From contig CM007991.1 of assembly GCA_002189035.1 (NCBI GenBank), positions 1,860,001 to 1,924,000 on the forward strand: a stretch of DNA of 64,000 bases, given 5' to 3'. Of the stretch, positions 1-11,499 are shown one piece after another. Below the pieces are notes generated by a model. That model was not told the origin of the DNA. It saw only the letters and a program-made list of their open reading frames with translations, and searched no databases. Numbering within the stretch: position 1 is the first letter of the stretch; every line of letters starts with the position of its first letter. Made by a program: the position numbers and the translations under genes. The stretch comes from Utricularia gibba. Lineage: Eukaryota > Streptophyta > Magnoliopsida > Lamiales > Lentibulariaceae.

Positions 1-933
1 AAATTTCATCCCCCTTCATTAAATTGTCCAGCCCAGGTAACAAATGGACCCAGTGGCTTCGGCCCAAGGAGAAAAGGTAAGCGGTCTGGGCTTTTGATAT
101 AAAGAAGAAGAATTAAAGAACGATAAATAATTATAATTATCTGTATTAAATTTTCAAAAATCAATGACACGTAATTAGCGATTCTAAAAAAAATTGATTT
201 TTAAAACCTAAGGAAATATTTCTTGGATTTGAAGTGGTTACTCGTTAATTCTGAGTCATTTTCCGAATCTCCACTCAAATCTCTTGTTCCTCTTTGTCGC
301 AATCTTTCCCAATTGATTTTCATTTCCCAAGCTCTTTGGTTTTAAATTTATAATTTAAATTTGTATTTTTGGAATATAAAGTAATAAAAATATCTTGAAA
401 ATAATGTATTGTGAATTAGACTCCTTGGATTACCTCGTTCGAAGGGGCTATTTTTGTAAGATAATTAATATAAAAAATCCAATGTATGGAAAAAGAATAC
501 ATTCTAAAAAAGAACTTTTTACTCAAAAAAAAAAAGAAAATTATTGTCTTTCGACGAGAAAATTATAACAATACGCGTGGGGAAAAAAAGTACGGATGAC
601 GCGAATCGTCCAATGAAAGAATGCCACGTCGGGGGTTAGTCCGCAAATGAAACAATCTTACGGGGAAGGTGTGTGAAAACGTAGTAGTTAAGGGGGTGAG
701 ATGCAAAAAGACGTGGTGGGAGTTGAACCACTCGACTTATATATTCAAAACCCTTGTGGAAACCCTTGGTTTTCCAATTTTCCGAAACCCAAAGCGAGAG
801 ACTTTTGCCCTTAGGTCCTTTTGTGGCGGCTCTTTGGGCGTATCTCTATCTCTTCTCCGCTATCCATCCCTCCTGGTCTGGATTCTTCTTCTCTATCGCG
901 GACTCGTCTGCGTTGAAGCACACCTCGGTAATC
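1..933. other. Upstream region and 5' UTR of the YTH gene
   Basis: The first ~650 bases are AT-rich with A/T runs and no convincing reading frame; I see no gene in them. From about 740 onward the sequence is more GC/CT-rich and looks like the 5' leader of the YTH gene whose start codon is at 934. No clear TATA box could be assigned. Confidence 0.5.
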
Positions 934-3900
934 ATGGCTGATGTCGCTCCTTCGGCGGATCGTATCCCTTTCTGCGTGTTTGTTGCCTTTTATGTTTGCT
1001 TTTGCCTAAGCTTTGACTCGTTTCATCTTTGTCGGCGTCCTTCGTGTGTGTTCCTTGGTGGTAGATCTAGCATCCTGAATGTGGTACCTGGGTGATGCCT
1101 GTATTTTTTCGTATTGACTACTTGCCTCTAGATCTTTTTAGCTAGTGTTGTAGGGGAGGTACGAGGGACGGCGTTTAGATTTGATTTGATGTTTACTGCT
1201 GCAAAAGACTGGCTTCAGCAACTGACGGATGCCAATATAGATGATACATCTATCATGTTTGTGTGCATGTGGCATTACTGGGGGCTGGAATTAAACGAGT
1301 TTGTACCGGGATTTGTGCTTCCTGAAACACATATTTGAGCTTTATAGACGCTTTGGTGCAATTTGTTGATTGCCTAAATAGTTTTCTTGTTTCTGAACGT
1401 CGTGTATGTTAAGGTATGTGTTTTCATAATGAATTCCTTAACTGAATGGTTTAGAAACTGTAGACATGCTACAGAAAATGTCATTAGATTCACGAGCTAA
1501 CCCAATAGACGTTCCTGAATCAACAAAGGTATGGTTTTTGGGTATGTCTGTTTAGCACTGGGATTATAGCCAGCGATTCTCGTGGCTGGGTTATTAAGTT
1601 TGACGATTCTCTTGCAGCTTTCAGTTGATTCCAACAATATTGCTAGTGGGGTTCGGTCAGATCGATCTACAACACCCCTCTTGCCTGATATAACGGATCC
1701 AACTGTGTGCTACCATCCGAATAGTTACACCCCACCTGGGTGCTACTACGGAGGTAAATTCATGTTTTTTTTAGGAGTGCTTTGCCTGTTTTCAAGAAGT
1801 TAGGCAGAACTGAATTAATCTCTGTGATGCAGGCTATGATGGTTCTGACTGGGATATGGTAAGATTCATGAGTCCTGATGGCGTGACTGCCTATGGGGAA
1901 GGTGCTCCTCTTGTGTACCACCCTGGGTATAGCTACAGTCATTATCCTCCATATTCACCTGGTGCTGCTTCTATGGTTCCGACACTCGCACATGATGGTC
2001 AGCTCTACGGAGCACAGCAATATCAGTACCCCAGCCCATACTTTCAGTCAATGGCTCCAACAAGTGGCACGTTAACCAATCCAGCAGCCCCACCAAAGGT
2101 GAGTTGGCTGCTTCTTCACCAAGTGATCAGGCTCCTTCGCCTGTGGATTCTGCTAATTCCAAATCTAATGGTATTGCCGCTGGCGGTGCTGCAAAGGCTA
2201 ATAACGGTAACCTAAATTCCAGACCAGGATATCCCAATTCGTCTTATAATCTGAATAGCGCTTATGGAAGAGCTTCCATCCCTGGAGGGATTCTTGCTTC
2301 CAGTTTTCAGGATCCAAGATATGCATTTGACGGATTGCACTCTCCAATTCCATGGCTGGAGAGCACATATTACTCAGATGGACAACCAAAGCTGGTCACT
2401 AGTTCGTCCATGACTACCTCCGTTCCAAATGTAAATAGCCTTCCTCCTCTTAGGAATCAAGGATTACGTGCTTCTGTGGTATGTTCAAAGGATGCCGCTT
2501 GTTGTTGTAGCTTTTATTTTGCAGGCTTATTTTTCTGGCGCGAGCTGTTCATAATTTTAGTTCCCGTTATATGTCGTGCATCGTTTTCATTTTAATCCTG
2601 GTGTGCATTGTGGAATTTGGTGTATTAATGGTTTTTTTTGGCATATTCAGGGCTTGCATCATCCTAGGCCTCTGGCTACCTTCAGCCCTGTTAGCGGATA
2701 TATGAATAGGATGTATCCTAACAGATTATATGGTCAGTATGGAAGCACTTACCGACCTGGTTATGGATCAAATGATTATGCTTCACGGACTAATGGACGT
2801 GGCTGGATGGCGATTGATGGAAAATACAAGCCCAAAGGAAGAGCGAACCCGCTCTATGTTTATGGAGGTGAGAGTATGGATGGCCTGAATGAATTGAACA
2901 GGGGTCCCAGAACCAAAAGCTCGAAGAATGCCAAGGGCATTACCCAAGTTGCTTTAGCTGTCAAAGGACAAAGCATAGCATCAGCTGGTGCTGTGGATAA
3001 TGAAAAATCAACAACAATTCCTGATCGAGAGCAATACAACCGACCAGATTTTCCTGAAGAATACGTTTCTGCAAAGTTTTTTGTTATCAAGTCATATAGC
3101 GAGGATGATATTCACAAGAGTATCAAGTATAACACATGGTCGAGCACTGAAAATGGAAACAAAAAGCTTGATGCTGCTTTCCAGGAAGCTCAACAGATTG
3201 ACGGAGGTTGCCCTGTTTTTCTTTTCTTTTCGGTGAGCATAACCACAAAAATTTTAACAAAAGGCGATTGTTATTTGTTGTTTATCGCTTAAACATAAGA
3301 GTTTTGTTTGTGTCCAGGTCAATACTAGCGGTCAGTTTGTTGGGGTTGCGGAGATGGTGGGTGCTGTTGATTTCAGCAAGAATGTAGAATACTGGCAGCA
3401 AGACAAGTGGAGTGGTTGCTTCCCCGTGAAATGGCATATCGTCAAGGATGTATCCAATAGTGTGTTGAAGCATATAATCCTTGAAAACAATGAGAACAAA
3501 CCTGTCACGAACAGTAGGGATACCCAAGAGGTAATACAAGCCATTTTATTTAATTATTCTGAGTTTTACGTTCGTGTGTTGCGGTGAATAATTCTTATCG
3601 TTGATCCTTTTTGTTAAACACAGGTGAAATTATATCAGGGGCTCAAGATTCTTAAGATATTCAAAGACCACCCTTGTAAGCAATGTGTTCTTGATGATTT
3701 TGACTTTTATGAGGAACGTCAGAAGAGAATTCAGGAAAAGAAAGGGAAACTACGACAGTTTCAAAAGCAGGTTCTAACGGCATTCCCATAATTTTCTTTG
3801 GCCTTCCTACCATGAACTTGCCATGCTAATGTGTCCATTGTGTAATTACTCCAGGCTCAAGTATGGGAAGGCAAACAAGCAGATGAGAACACTCCGGATA

Positions 3901-4088
3901 AGAATAAAAACTCACAAGAATTGGTCTCAGATTCAGTTGAAGGTCAATCTCTTGTGTCAAACGGTGACCTCAAGTCCAGTGAGAACTCACCACTTGCCAC
4001 CTCCGGTGATGTTGCGATATCTGCAAAAGTAGTAGCATCATTTGTAGAAAAAAAACATCTTCCCAACAGAGTTGCAAACGGTTTCTAG
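934..4088 (+). CDS. YTH-domain m6A reader, ECT family
   Basis: Cytoplasmic-type reader of N6-methyladenosine in mRNA (Arabidopsis ECT family). Exons: 934-961, 1464-1528, 1618-1753, 1833-2478, 2651-3232, 3318-3530, 3624-3770, 3855-4088, about 683 residues once one base is allowed for. The start gives MADVAPSAD, then [11 protein letters not shown], as usual at ECT N-termini. A long Tyr/Pro/Ser/Gly-rich disordered region precedes a C-terminal YTH domain (about residues 430-565) with [12 protein letters not shown]. The three aromatic-cage tryptophans are present: KYNTW, and both Trp of EYWQQDKW. The tail is charged and probably coiled. Oddity: reading frame is lost by one base near 2098, at a perfect splice donor (AAG|GTGAGT); see findings. 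The family call is certain; the exact ECT paralogue is not. Confidence 0.93.
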
Positions 4089-5030
4089 CTTCGGCATTGG
4101 TGGCGGCATGAGTGCTTGGTGGAATACCCAAGGCATGTGCCGCCCTTACTGTGCGTGCCTACGGGAATGATCCCAAGGCACAAAACCTGGTGCTGCATAA
4201 AAGAAATGTGAGCGTGAAGCTTCTCCAACCGCCCTGCGGGGTGCATTCTAGGCAGTGGAGCTTTGTTTTATTTTACCAGTAGTCTTTTTTGCTTTGTTCT
4301 TCAAGTCTTTAGTTCTCCTCGCTTCCCCTCCTGTGTTTTTGTCATCTTCTTGGTTGGCAGTCTCAGCATGTTACGATTTCCTTGTGTGGTTTCGTCATGG
4401 TTATGCGCTATCATCTGCTTCTGTTTCAAGTTTTTGAATTCCTGTAACGTTTCAGCTGGAAGCAGGGAGAAAGATCTCTGATAATATTTTCATTGCCCTC
4501 CTTTGCTGCTGCTGCTTCGCTTCTTCGTGCCTCAGAGAAGACAAAGCTGTCCAATTGTGAAGTGGAAAGTAGACTAGGGTGTCCACTCAGGAATTCATTA
4601 TTAAAATAAATTAATTTTGCTTGGAATTGATTATCAAGATGATTACAATCAGTCTATGAACTTATTTTGTATTCTGACAGTTGTAGCAATCTATCTGGCT
4701 CTAGTCAAAGTCCAATCAAATAGAGACATGCATCGAGAACAAGCCCAGACGCAAATCTAGATGACTAAGCGATGGAGCTCTCCAGGAGAAATGGAACTTT
4801 CTGGAAGTTCATCAGATTCCTTCCAGACAAAAAGCCAGGAGATGGCATCCACTAAATTACAACAAAATTCATCAGCATGCGTTACAGCTTATGGGCTCAC
4901 TTCGGACAAACAAACGAATGAATAATGGTAGCTGATGATACCAAACGACACTATACACAGGCAGCCAAAACAGGGTTGGTTTATCAGCAAATCACTTCGG
5001 ATCAGAAGAAAATGGAAGCTCTTGGACGCT
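4089..5030. other. Convergent 3' ends of YTH and SMXL genes
   Basis: This stretch lies between the stop codons of two convergent genes and should hold both 3' UTRs. Short open frames here have no recognisable domain and I call no gene. Confidence 0.5.
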
Positions 5031-8000
5031 TCAACTAATGTGTATCCGGGCAGGGAGGGAGAGTCCTCCTGCCTGCGCCTCCGTGGGGGAGCCATGGGGA
5101 TGATTTTCCAATTTCATCACCAGTTGGGTGCCTGGGGAAGACGACCAACTGCACTTTCTTCGCAGCTCTCCGATGCTCCAGTGGAGGACTTGTTCGATCC
5201 AAACCCGGAATGCCTTCCTTTCCTCGGCTAACCAACCAGCTGCAAGGATTTGACACATCACTTGTTGATCTATCTCTAGGCAGACGCCTCCATCTTCCTC
5301 CTGTAGTAGCCGATCGATCTCCCTCGCTACTTCGCGTGCAGCGGAATCGAAATTGAATGGGCTGAACACTACGTTCTCTTCCACATGCTCAAGCAGCTCT
5401 TGCAACCACGACAGGGATGATGATGACGACGACGATGAGGAGGATGGCTCGGAATCGTTTGGGCTGCCGCCACCGTCGCCCCCATCTGCACTGCCGGCTG
5501 CATCCATGTACACTTCAGTGTCAACCACTGGTATGTTTAAGTCGATGTGGGATCTGTGGAGCTCATTGTGCAGTAACATCCTCCTTTTGTCAGAAGAGCT
5601 TCTTTGACTACCACTTCCAGTTATCCAGACATTGGCTGCATAGTTCTTCCTTGACATGCTGTGGGCGGTACCTCCAACTGAAAGTTGCATCGGTAGATTC
5701 CTGGATTCGACAATTTTTTCCATGGGAAATTCAGCTGCAACTTCCCCGACAGCGCCCTGTTCTGCACTGGTCCTTACGATGCTAGATTCAAGCACAAAGA
5801 TGGTGCCGGGGATGTTGATGATCCTACCACAGGAGTCTCGAAATTTCCTGGTTTTGATTGCTAGGGATAAGCTTTCCTGAATCAATATATCCGCCTTGTC
5901 AACATTTTCAAGGAACACAACAGAGTTCGGGTGCTTTCTTAGCTCTTCAGCAATGCAATCAACTACTAGTTTCCTTCCTGGTGTCAGGCTCTGCAACTTG
6001 GAGTGGTAGCGATCAACAATAGAACCAGGTGACCAGATCGCATTCTCCATACTGAGGTTAAGACATACAAAATTCCCACTTGCGCCAAAAACAATCTGGG
6101 ACAACAGCACAGCTGTTTTAAGCTTTCCAACTTTATCAGGTCCTAGAAAAGTGAACCATAAGCAGCCTTTGCTTTCCTGCCTCCAACGTGACACAGATCG
6201 ACAGATGACCTGAATCGCATTTATTTGCCAGTAGACCTTCTCAGCCAGGGCATTCCACGGGCCTTCTAATTCTTTTCCAAACACCTGTTTGTCAAGATGA
6301 CCAGAAAGAAATGATGAATTGGTTACTTGGGCACTAACCCTCCCACCATCATCCTCTCTCAGTTTTCGCTTTCTTGAGGATTCATCAGGGAACCCATGAT
6401 TTGTTCCAAGGCTCAAGTCTGTGGCCACATGACTCGATGTGCTTTTCTGGGTGTCATTCAGATCCAAGTTCTGTGCCGCAATATGTTGATATTCCATAGG
6501 CCTGGACGGACTTTTGTCTGATACACTCCCCGCTCCTTCACAATCTTTAGAAAATGGAAACTTGTTCAAACAAGGAACAAGGGATCCAGACGGAGAATTT
6601 CCCCCAACAGATTTTTGAAACGCATGGAGCTTCCGGCAAATGTCGCCCCATTTTCTTCGGATCTCTGTGACCCTGGCATCCAATTCGCATTTCCCTTCTT
6701 TGATCTGCACTGAAAAGTCAGAGGCTATATTTATGATGCATCTTCGAGCTGAAAATCACAGTTTTCCAAGTTCTAAATGATTGGCAAACCTCTAAAGCGT
6801 TGGATGCTTTGCCTATTTGCAACCAGGAAGGGTTTTCTGGGTGTTTATCAGGAACAGTATCCATTGCTTCTCCCTTACGAACTGCAGAAACTTCTTGCTC
6901 GTGCCTCTCATTGCACCAGTCACATAGCTCCATAAGCGGAGCTGCGTTGGAGCGGGAGGTTCCAAGCTCAGACTGGGATGATGAAAAGAATCCCCCAAAC
7001 GGAACAAATGTCCTCATCAAGCTTCACGAATTATCACAACATGAGTAAGAACAATAAATGCATAAAGGGAGGGGAGGATAGATCATTGCTGCTACCCTTA
7101 CATTCAGGCGATACCATAATGAAGTTCGAAAAGCGTAACAGTTCACAGCAACAATGAAAAAAGGTTAAGGAAATGGATCGGAGACCTGGAGTTTAAACAC
7201 TTTCCTCCAATGGCGGAGGAGGTGATGGGAAGAAGATTCAAATCCCAGTCCGCTTCTAGAGAAGGAACTCGCTTTAGCAACTTCTTATAGACATCATCAC
7301 CTGCCAAAAATCCGATCAACCATAACCTCCGGCAAGAGTTCAACAAGGCTTCCTTCAGCGTAGTAACCACGCACGAAACAAGATCAGAAGATTCAGCATT
7401 CACAAGCGCGATTAGATCGCCACAATGTGCAATAGTTCCAGGCCCTTGGCGATTCTCCGTCCTTTCATCAAATTGCTTCAACTTCGATTCCATCTTCGCC
7501 TCACTTAGCCGCCCACTTAGGAACTCTGAAATTTCACGCTCCAGAGAGACCAAATTCAAGCCTTCAACTTCTTTAGGGAGGATTCCAGCCTCGCCCCTCT
7601 TCAAGGAATCGAGAAAACTGGCGTATGCATCATCCGCACACGCCCCAATTAGCAAAGGATTTCTCCGCGCTGGTTTCAAGAGGACTTCTGAAATTCTCTG
7701 TGTATTACCGCCAGCTTTTGCGTCACCATCTTCTAGTAGGAAGGGGAAGTTAGAGGTGAACTTACTCGGCCTGTTGTCGCTCAAACTGCGCAAGAACTGA
7801 GGCGGAGGCCGAGAAAGAGTGGACATGAATCGAGAAACAGGTGGAGGACTCATAACCGTGAACTTCATGTCTTGAGTCTGAAAACCCGCATCGCCGAAGA
7901 CACGGCTGACGATTGGGTCGTCTAAAATCGACATCACGAAATGCTTCAACTCGACTTTTACAGCAGAAATGGAAGGTGGGCTGTCGGGATTCGAATTCAG

Positions 8001-8372
8001 TTGCTGCTGATAAAGCAGAAACGTTTCCGGGTGCCGTCGCTGATTAGCTTGCGATCTCTTAATCGCAGCCATCAGCGAATTCGAGACCGGCGGTTCGTCT
8101 CCGGGGGTCTTCGACACCGAAACTCGGTCGAGAGCAACACCAACAGAGAGTTCCAGAGCCCGGAACTGAAGGCGCTGAGAGTAGGCGACGTTTCTGGAGC
8201 GCGTGCAGGCGTCTCGGAGCAGCGAAGAAGGCAGGGCAAGTAAAGCGGAGACAACGTGCAAGGAAGTCGTCTGCGCATGATTCCTCCGCCTGGCCACGGC
8301 GATTGCGTCGTCGAGGGCCGCGGCCGCATCCTTAGCCAAGCATTGGCGGGCAACATCCACCGGCGTGGGCAT
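5031..8372 (-). CDS. SMAX1-like protein of the SMXL6/7/8 (D53) group
   Basis: Clp-ATPase-related nuclear repressor; family members are removed by the D14/MAX2 strigolactone pathway and recruit TOPLESS. Exons 8372-7186, 7012-6790, 6704-5031 give 1027 residues, normal for the group. The start at 8372 (MPTPVDVARQCL) is the family start, although the frame stays open upstream. The double Clp-N region (residues 1 to about 190) includes ARRRNHAQTTSLHVVSALLA. The EAR motif IDLNIPV is near 857-863, and LDLND occurs earlier. The second ATPase-like domain has FLGPDKVGKLKTA and VVFLENVDKAD, and the end SLPARIHIS is typical. Exon 3 uses the second of two tandem acceptors (TTTCAGTGCAG|ATC); only that one keeps frame. 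Oddity: where the degron motif RGKT is expected, this protein reads GRKL. A serine run lies at about residues 890-900. Confidence 0.93.
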
Positions 8373-10443
8373 ATTCGGGCAGACCCCAGATCCCCTACTC
8401 CTCCTCTTCCTCACAGAAACAAAACCCGGCTGCAGAAGCAATAAAGAATTGGGAGAATTGGTCCGCTCTCTCAATCTTTTAGGGACCTTTTGAGTGAAAG
8501 AGATTTTGCCCTTGTAGTTGGAGAAGGCTTACCAGAAAAACCCAAATCGCCAATAATTCCTTGCTTTCTGATAGCGAGAAAATATCACAACTCGGAAATG
8601 AAAAGAATCCAAATGAAATGAAAATGAAAAGAAAGGTGGCCGGCTCTGTGCGTGGGGCAGATAGTCTTTGGGAGCATATAAACAAACAACTGGTGGGCGT
8701 AAATTCGAATGCAACACCCCAAGTGGGCATATTCTCATGGCGGATCATGTTTTGTATCCCACTTTTGCTGTTGCTGGCCTTCCCTTCAATCGCCATCACA
8801 CAAAGCAATCATCCTCTGGGCTCTGTCTGTCACTGTTACCTCCTCCTTTTTTAAAAAGGACGGACGGACTACCGCCCCCTTCTTTCTCTCCCTTTCCTCC
8901 CCTCCCCTCCCCTCCCCTCCCATCTTTTTTTTTACACCCTCCTCCCTCTTTACACCAGAGGCAAAGGCATCGCGGTACGGCATCTCTTCTTCCCAACAAA
9001 TTTCATCAACACCATTACAAACACACACAAAATTGACGCACGCCCACCATTCTATCTCGATATTTAGTAAAGCACACTATCAATTATCATCACATAATGA
9101 CGATGGTTTGTTTACACTTAGCAACATATGATCAAGATTAGGCCTTTGAGGCCCCAGGCAGGTACATGCTGTAAAATAGCGAAACCAGAGCTGGGCTCCT
9201 CCAACTCAGTGCCCATCTCCGGAGGACACGAAGGAACAGGAATCAGGGTGCGCCACGTCGATTTACAGAGTCGCAGCTGTGATCCGGGGCGTCGTGGGTT
9301 GTTTGTATACTTGGGTTCAGCGGTTTCGAGACATGGTTTTGGGGGGGGCCGGGCAGTGGGTCGGATGGGGAAAAAGGAAGAGATAAGATAGCTCCTTCCG
9401 TGCAAATCTCAAACGATTCGTGGGCGCTTTTCAAGCAGCACCACTTGCGATGGAGCCCTTGAATCCGACGGCCGACATCTCTCCACGTGCCCCCTCAGAT
9501 CTGAATGAGACTCATCATCAATCTCAGCACTCACCCGGTGATCAAACTCAAGGACGACGACGACGACGATGACACAGCTCACGTGACTGACTTTCTTACA
9601 GCCACCCAGTCGTGGGTCCCTCGGCGCACCCCTTCCCCCTTTTTTAATTAATTTATGCGTACCCTAATTATATGAATAGAAATATTATAACCATTTTTGT
9701 AAAAATAAGAAAAAAACATGATTTGGGGCTCCGATTACTTCATGGGCCACGATTTTAGCCCAGCCCATTAAGGTTCCACACCCGGCCCGAATCGCGTCCC
9801 AAGTATTAATTATTATTAAATAAAAAAGGTCGGAAATTTTTATTTTTAATTTAAATTGCACATATTCCTTTTTATTTTATAAAAACATAGAAATGTATTG
9901 ACTATCGAGTTTCTCATTCAATGTCATTCTTGGGTTGGTCATGAAGTTCAAAATTCAGTCATGATATTTTACATTGATTATAAATAAAGAAATAGCATAT
10001 TTAAATGAATAAATTTTCTTGATCTTGTATAATATTTTTTTGAAAAAAAATGGTAACAATTAAATACTTGAATTGAATAATATGATACAAAAATAACTTG
10101 ATCACATTAAATCACAGAGGAGTTGGGGGTGATGAGTGCCACTATTTCCAAACTACAAATAAATCAACTGCAGAAAGAAAGGAACAAGGAGACTCATAAT
10201 GTCTGTTCTGATCTGATGAAGCTGCAAGAGAAAAGGAGCACAGGTGGTTTTCTGTCAGACGCAGAAGAACTAGAACATTAAAAAGGGACCTGAACTCAAC
10301 AAGGACTCATTCCTTCTATCCGCCCAACCTGTGGTATGGCGCAGCTAATCACCATCCTCTCTAGAAAGAACCAAAGAACCAAGAAATCGAGTAGATTGTG
10401 CGAAAGTTCATGTCATCTGAACCGGGATCCAGATATGGATCCT
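8373..10443. other. Spacer upstream of SMXL, downstream of GATA gene
   Basis: Region 8373-9130 should hold the SMXL leader and promoter and contains a pyrimidine-rich tract. Region 9130-9640 is relatively GC-rich, with G-box cores (CACGTG) near 9484 and 9580 and a short GAC repeat near 9555. Open frames there match nothing I know. From 9640 to about 10130 the sequence is AT-rich and empty. I see no gene. Confidence 0.4.
8896..8921. repeat. CCCCT microsatellite
   Basis: About five CCCCT units form a pyrimidine tract some 520 bases upstream of the SMXL start codon. Such tracts are common in plant promoters and 5' UTRs; no function is shown here. Confidence 0.8.
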
Positions 10444-11499
10444 TCAGAGTAGACGAGGTGAAGTTGTGGGAGTAGCAGTTGGTGTTGCATCCACTGCTCT
10501 TGTTCTCATCTCGATAACCTTCTTGTGGGAGTTGGAGTGCAGAGATGGGGTGAAGGTGGGGCTTGCAGCGGGGCGATACTCGGGTAGGAGTCGGCCTGAT
10601 TTGTAACGGACACCGCAGGCGTTGCAGAGGGTCTTTGGCCCCATCGGACCGGCACGCCATTGAGGAGTTTTGGTGATCTCACAATGCATACATTTTCTGA
10701 TCATCTGCGGTGGCGGTGGTGGTGGGGATGCAGTGTCAGTTGCGAGCTTTGGAGCTGTGATCTTGATTTTCTTCTTAGGAGGCTCCGGTGCGGTTGGCTC
10801 TGTGACGTCATTCACTGGGGAGGCGTGTAAATTCTCAGCCCTTTCGCCGATGAACGGCCGAGGGGTCTCGATGAAGGAGGATGAAGAAGGGGGGATGAGC
10901 TGAATCCCGGCTCTTGGATTGAACGTTGCCGGACGGGGGCGCTTGCTTCTGGCACGTTGGCGGCTGGGGCTCGGAGGTGGACTCTGAGTGTTGATACCAG
11001 CGCAATTCGAGCTGCTGCTACTGCTCTCCAACACCGACACCGGACTTGAAGTTTGGAACCGCTGCGCAGAGGGATCCTTTTCGACGCACAAGTTGTCCTC
11101 CGTTCCGATTGTCATTCCTCCACCGGAAAACGAATCCTCGACGAAAGCTGAAAGCCATTCCAGCTGCACGATATCCTCATACTGCACAAGCAAAAAGATC
11201 ACTCAAACTCAGAGGTGTTGAAACACTAGCATCCCGATGATCATCCACACAACTCATATTGAGTCTACGAAGTGGGAGGTAGTTACCGGAACCGAAAGCT
11301 CCGATAAGAAGTTGTCGGCGGTGCTGCAGGAGAAAATGTCACCGGAGTCAGGCAACGAGACATTCCACATGGTCGGAATGTCATTGGAGCCACCGGAGCC
11401 AGAAAAGCACTCCACTTCCGGTGGAAATTTAATCAAGTCGTCGATTTGATCAAAGAAGTTTGATGCAGAGTCAATCTCATCTACCAAGTTCGGGCCCAT
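10444..11499 (-). CDS. GATA-type zinc-finger transcription factor, subfamily A
   Basis: Nuclear DNA-binding protein that recognises WGATAR sites. Exons 11499-11287 and 11181-10444 encode 316 residues. One type-IV finger, C-X2-C-X18-C-X2-C, lies at about residues 235-260 ([12 protein letters not shown], then [20 protein letters not shown]). A basic Pro-rich region with PPKKKIKIT, a likely nuclear localisation signal, lies before it, and the N-terminus is acidic ([20 protein letters not shown]), as in Arabidopsis GATA1-14. The two-exon structure is typical. A 5' UTR intron is likely: acceptor CTTTCAG ends about 11512 and a donor ACAG|GTTTG lies near 12077. I chose the start at 11499 because it is the first ATG after that acceptor and matches the family N-terminus. 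Confidence 0.94.

Noticed and set aside
5353-5785. Plus-strand frames rich in Asp, Arg or His
   Set aside because: Antisense shadow of the serine-rich part of the SMXL gene.
6700-6800. Apparent one-base frame loss between SMXL exons 2 and 3
   Set aside because: The second of two tandem acceptors (TTTCAGTGCAG|ATC) restores the frame, so the gene is intact here.
9118-9405. Minus-strand frame including MGTELEEPSSGFAILQHVPA
   Set aside because: Looks mildly protein-like at one end but matches no family I know and has no gene structure around it.
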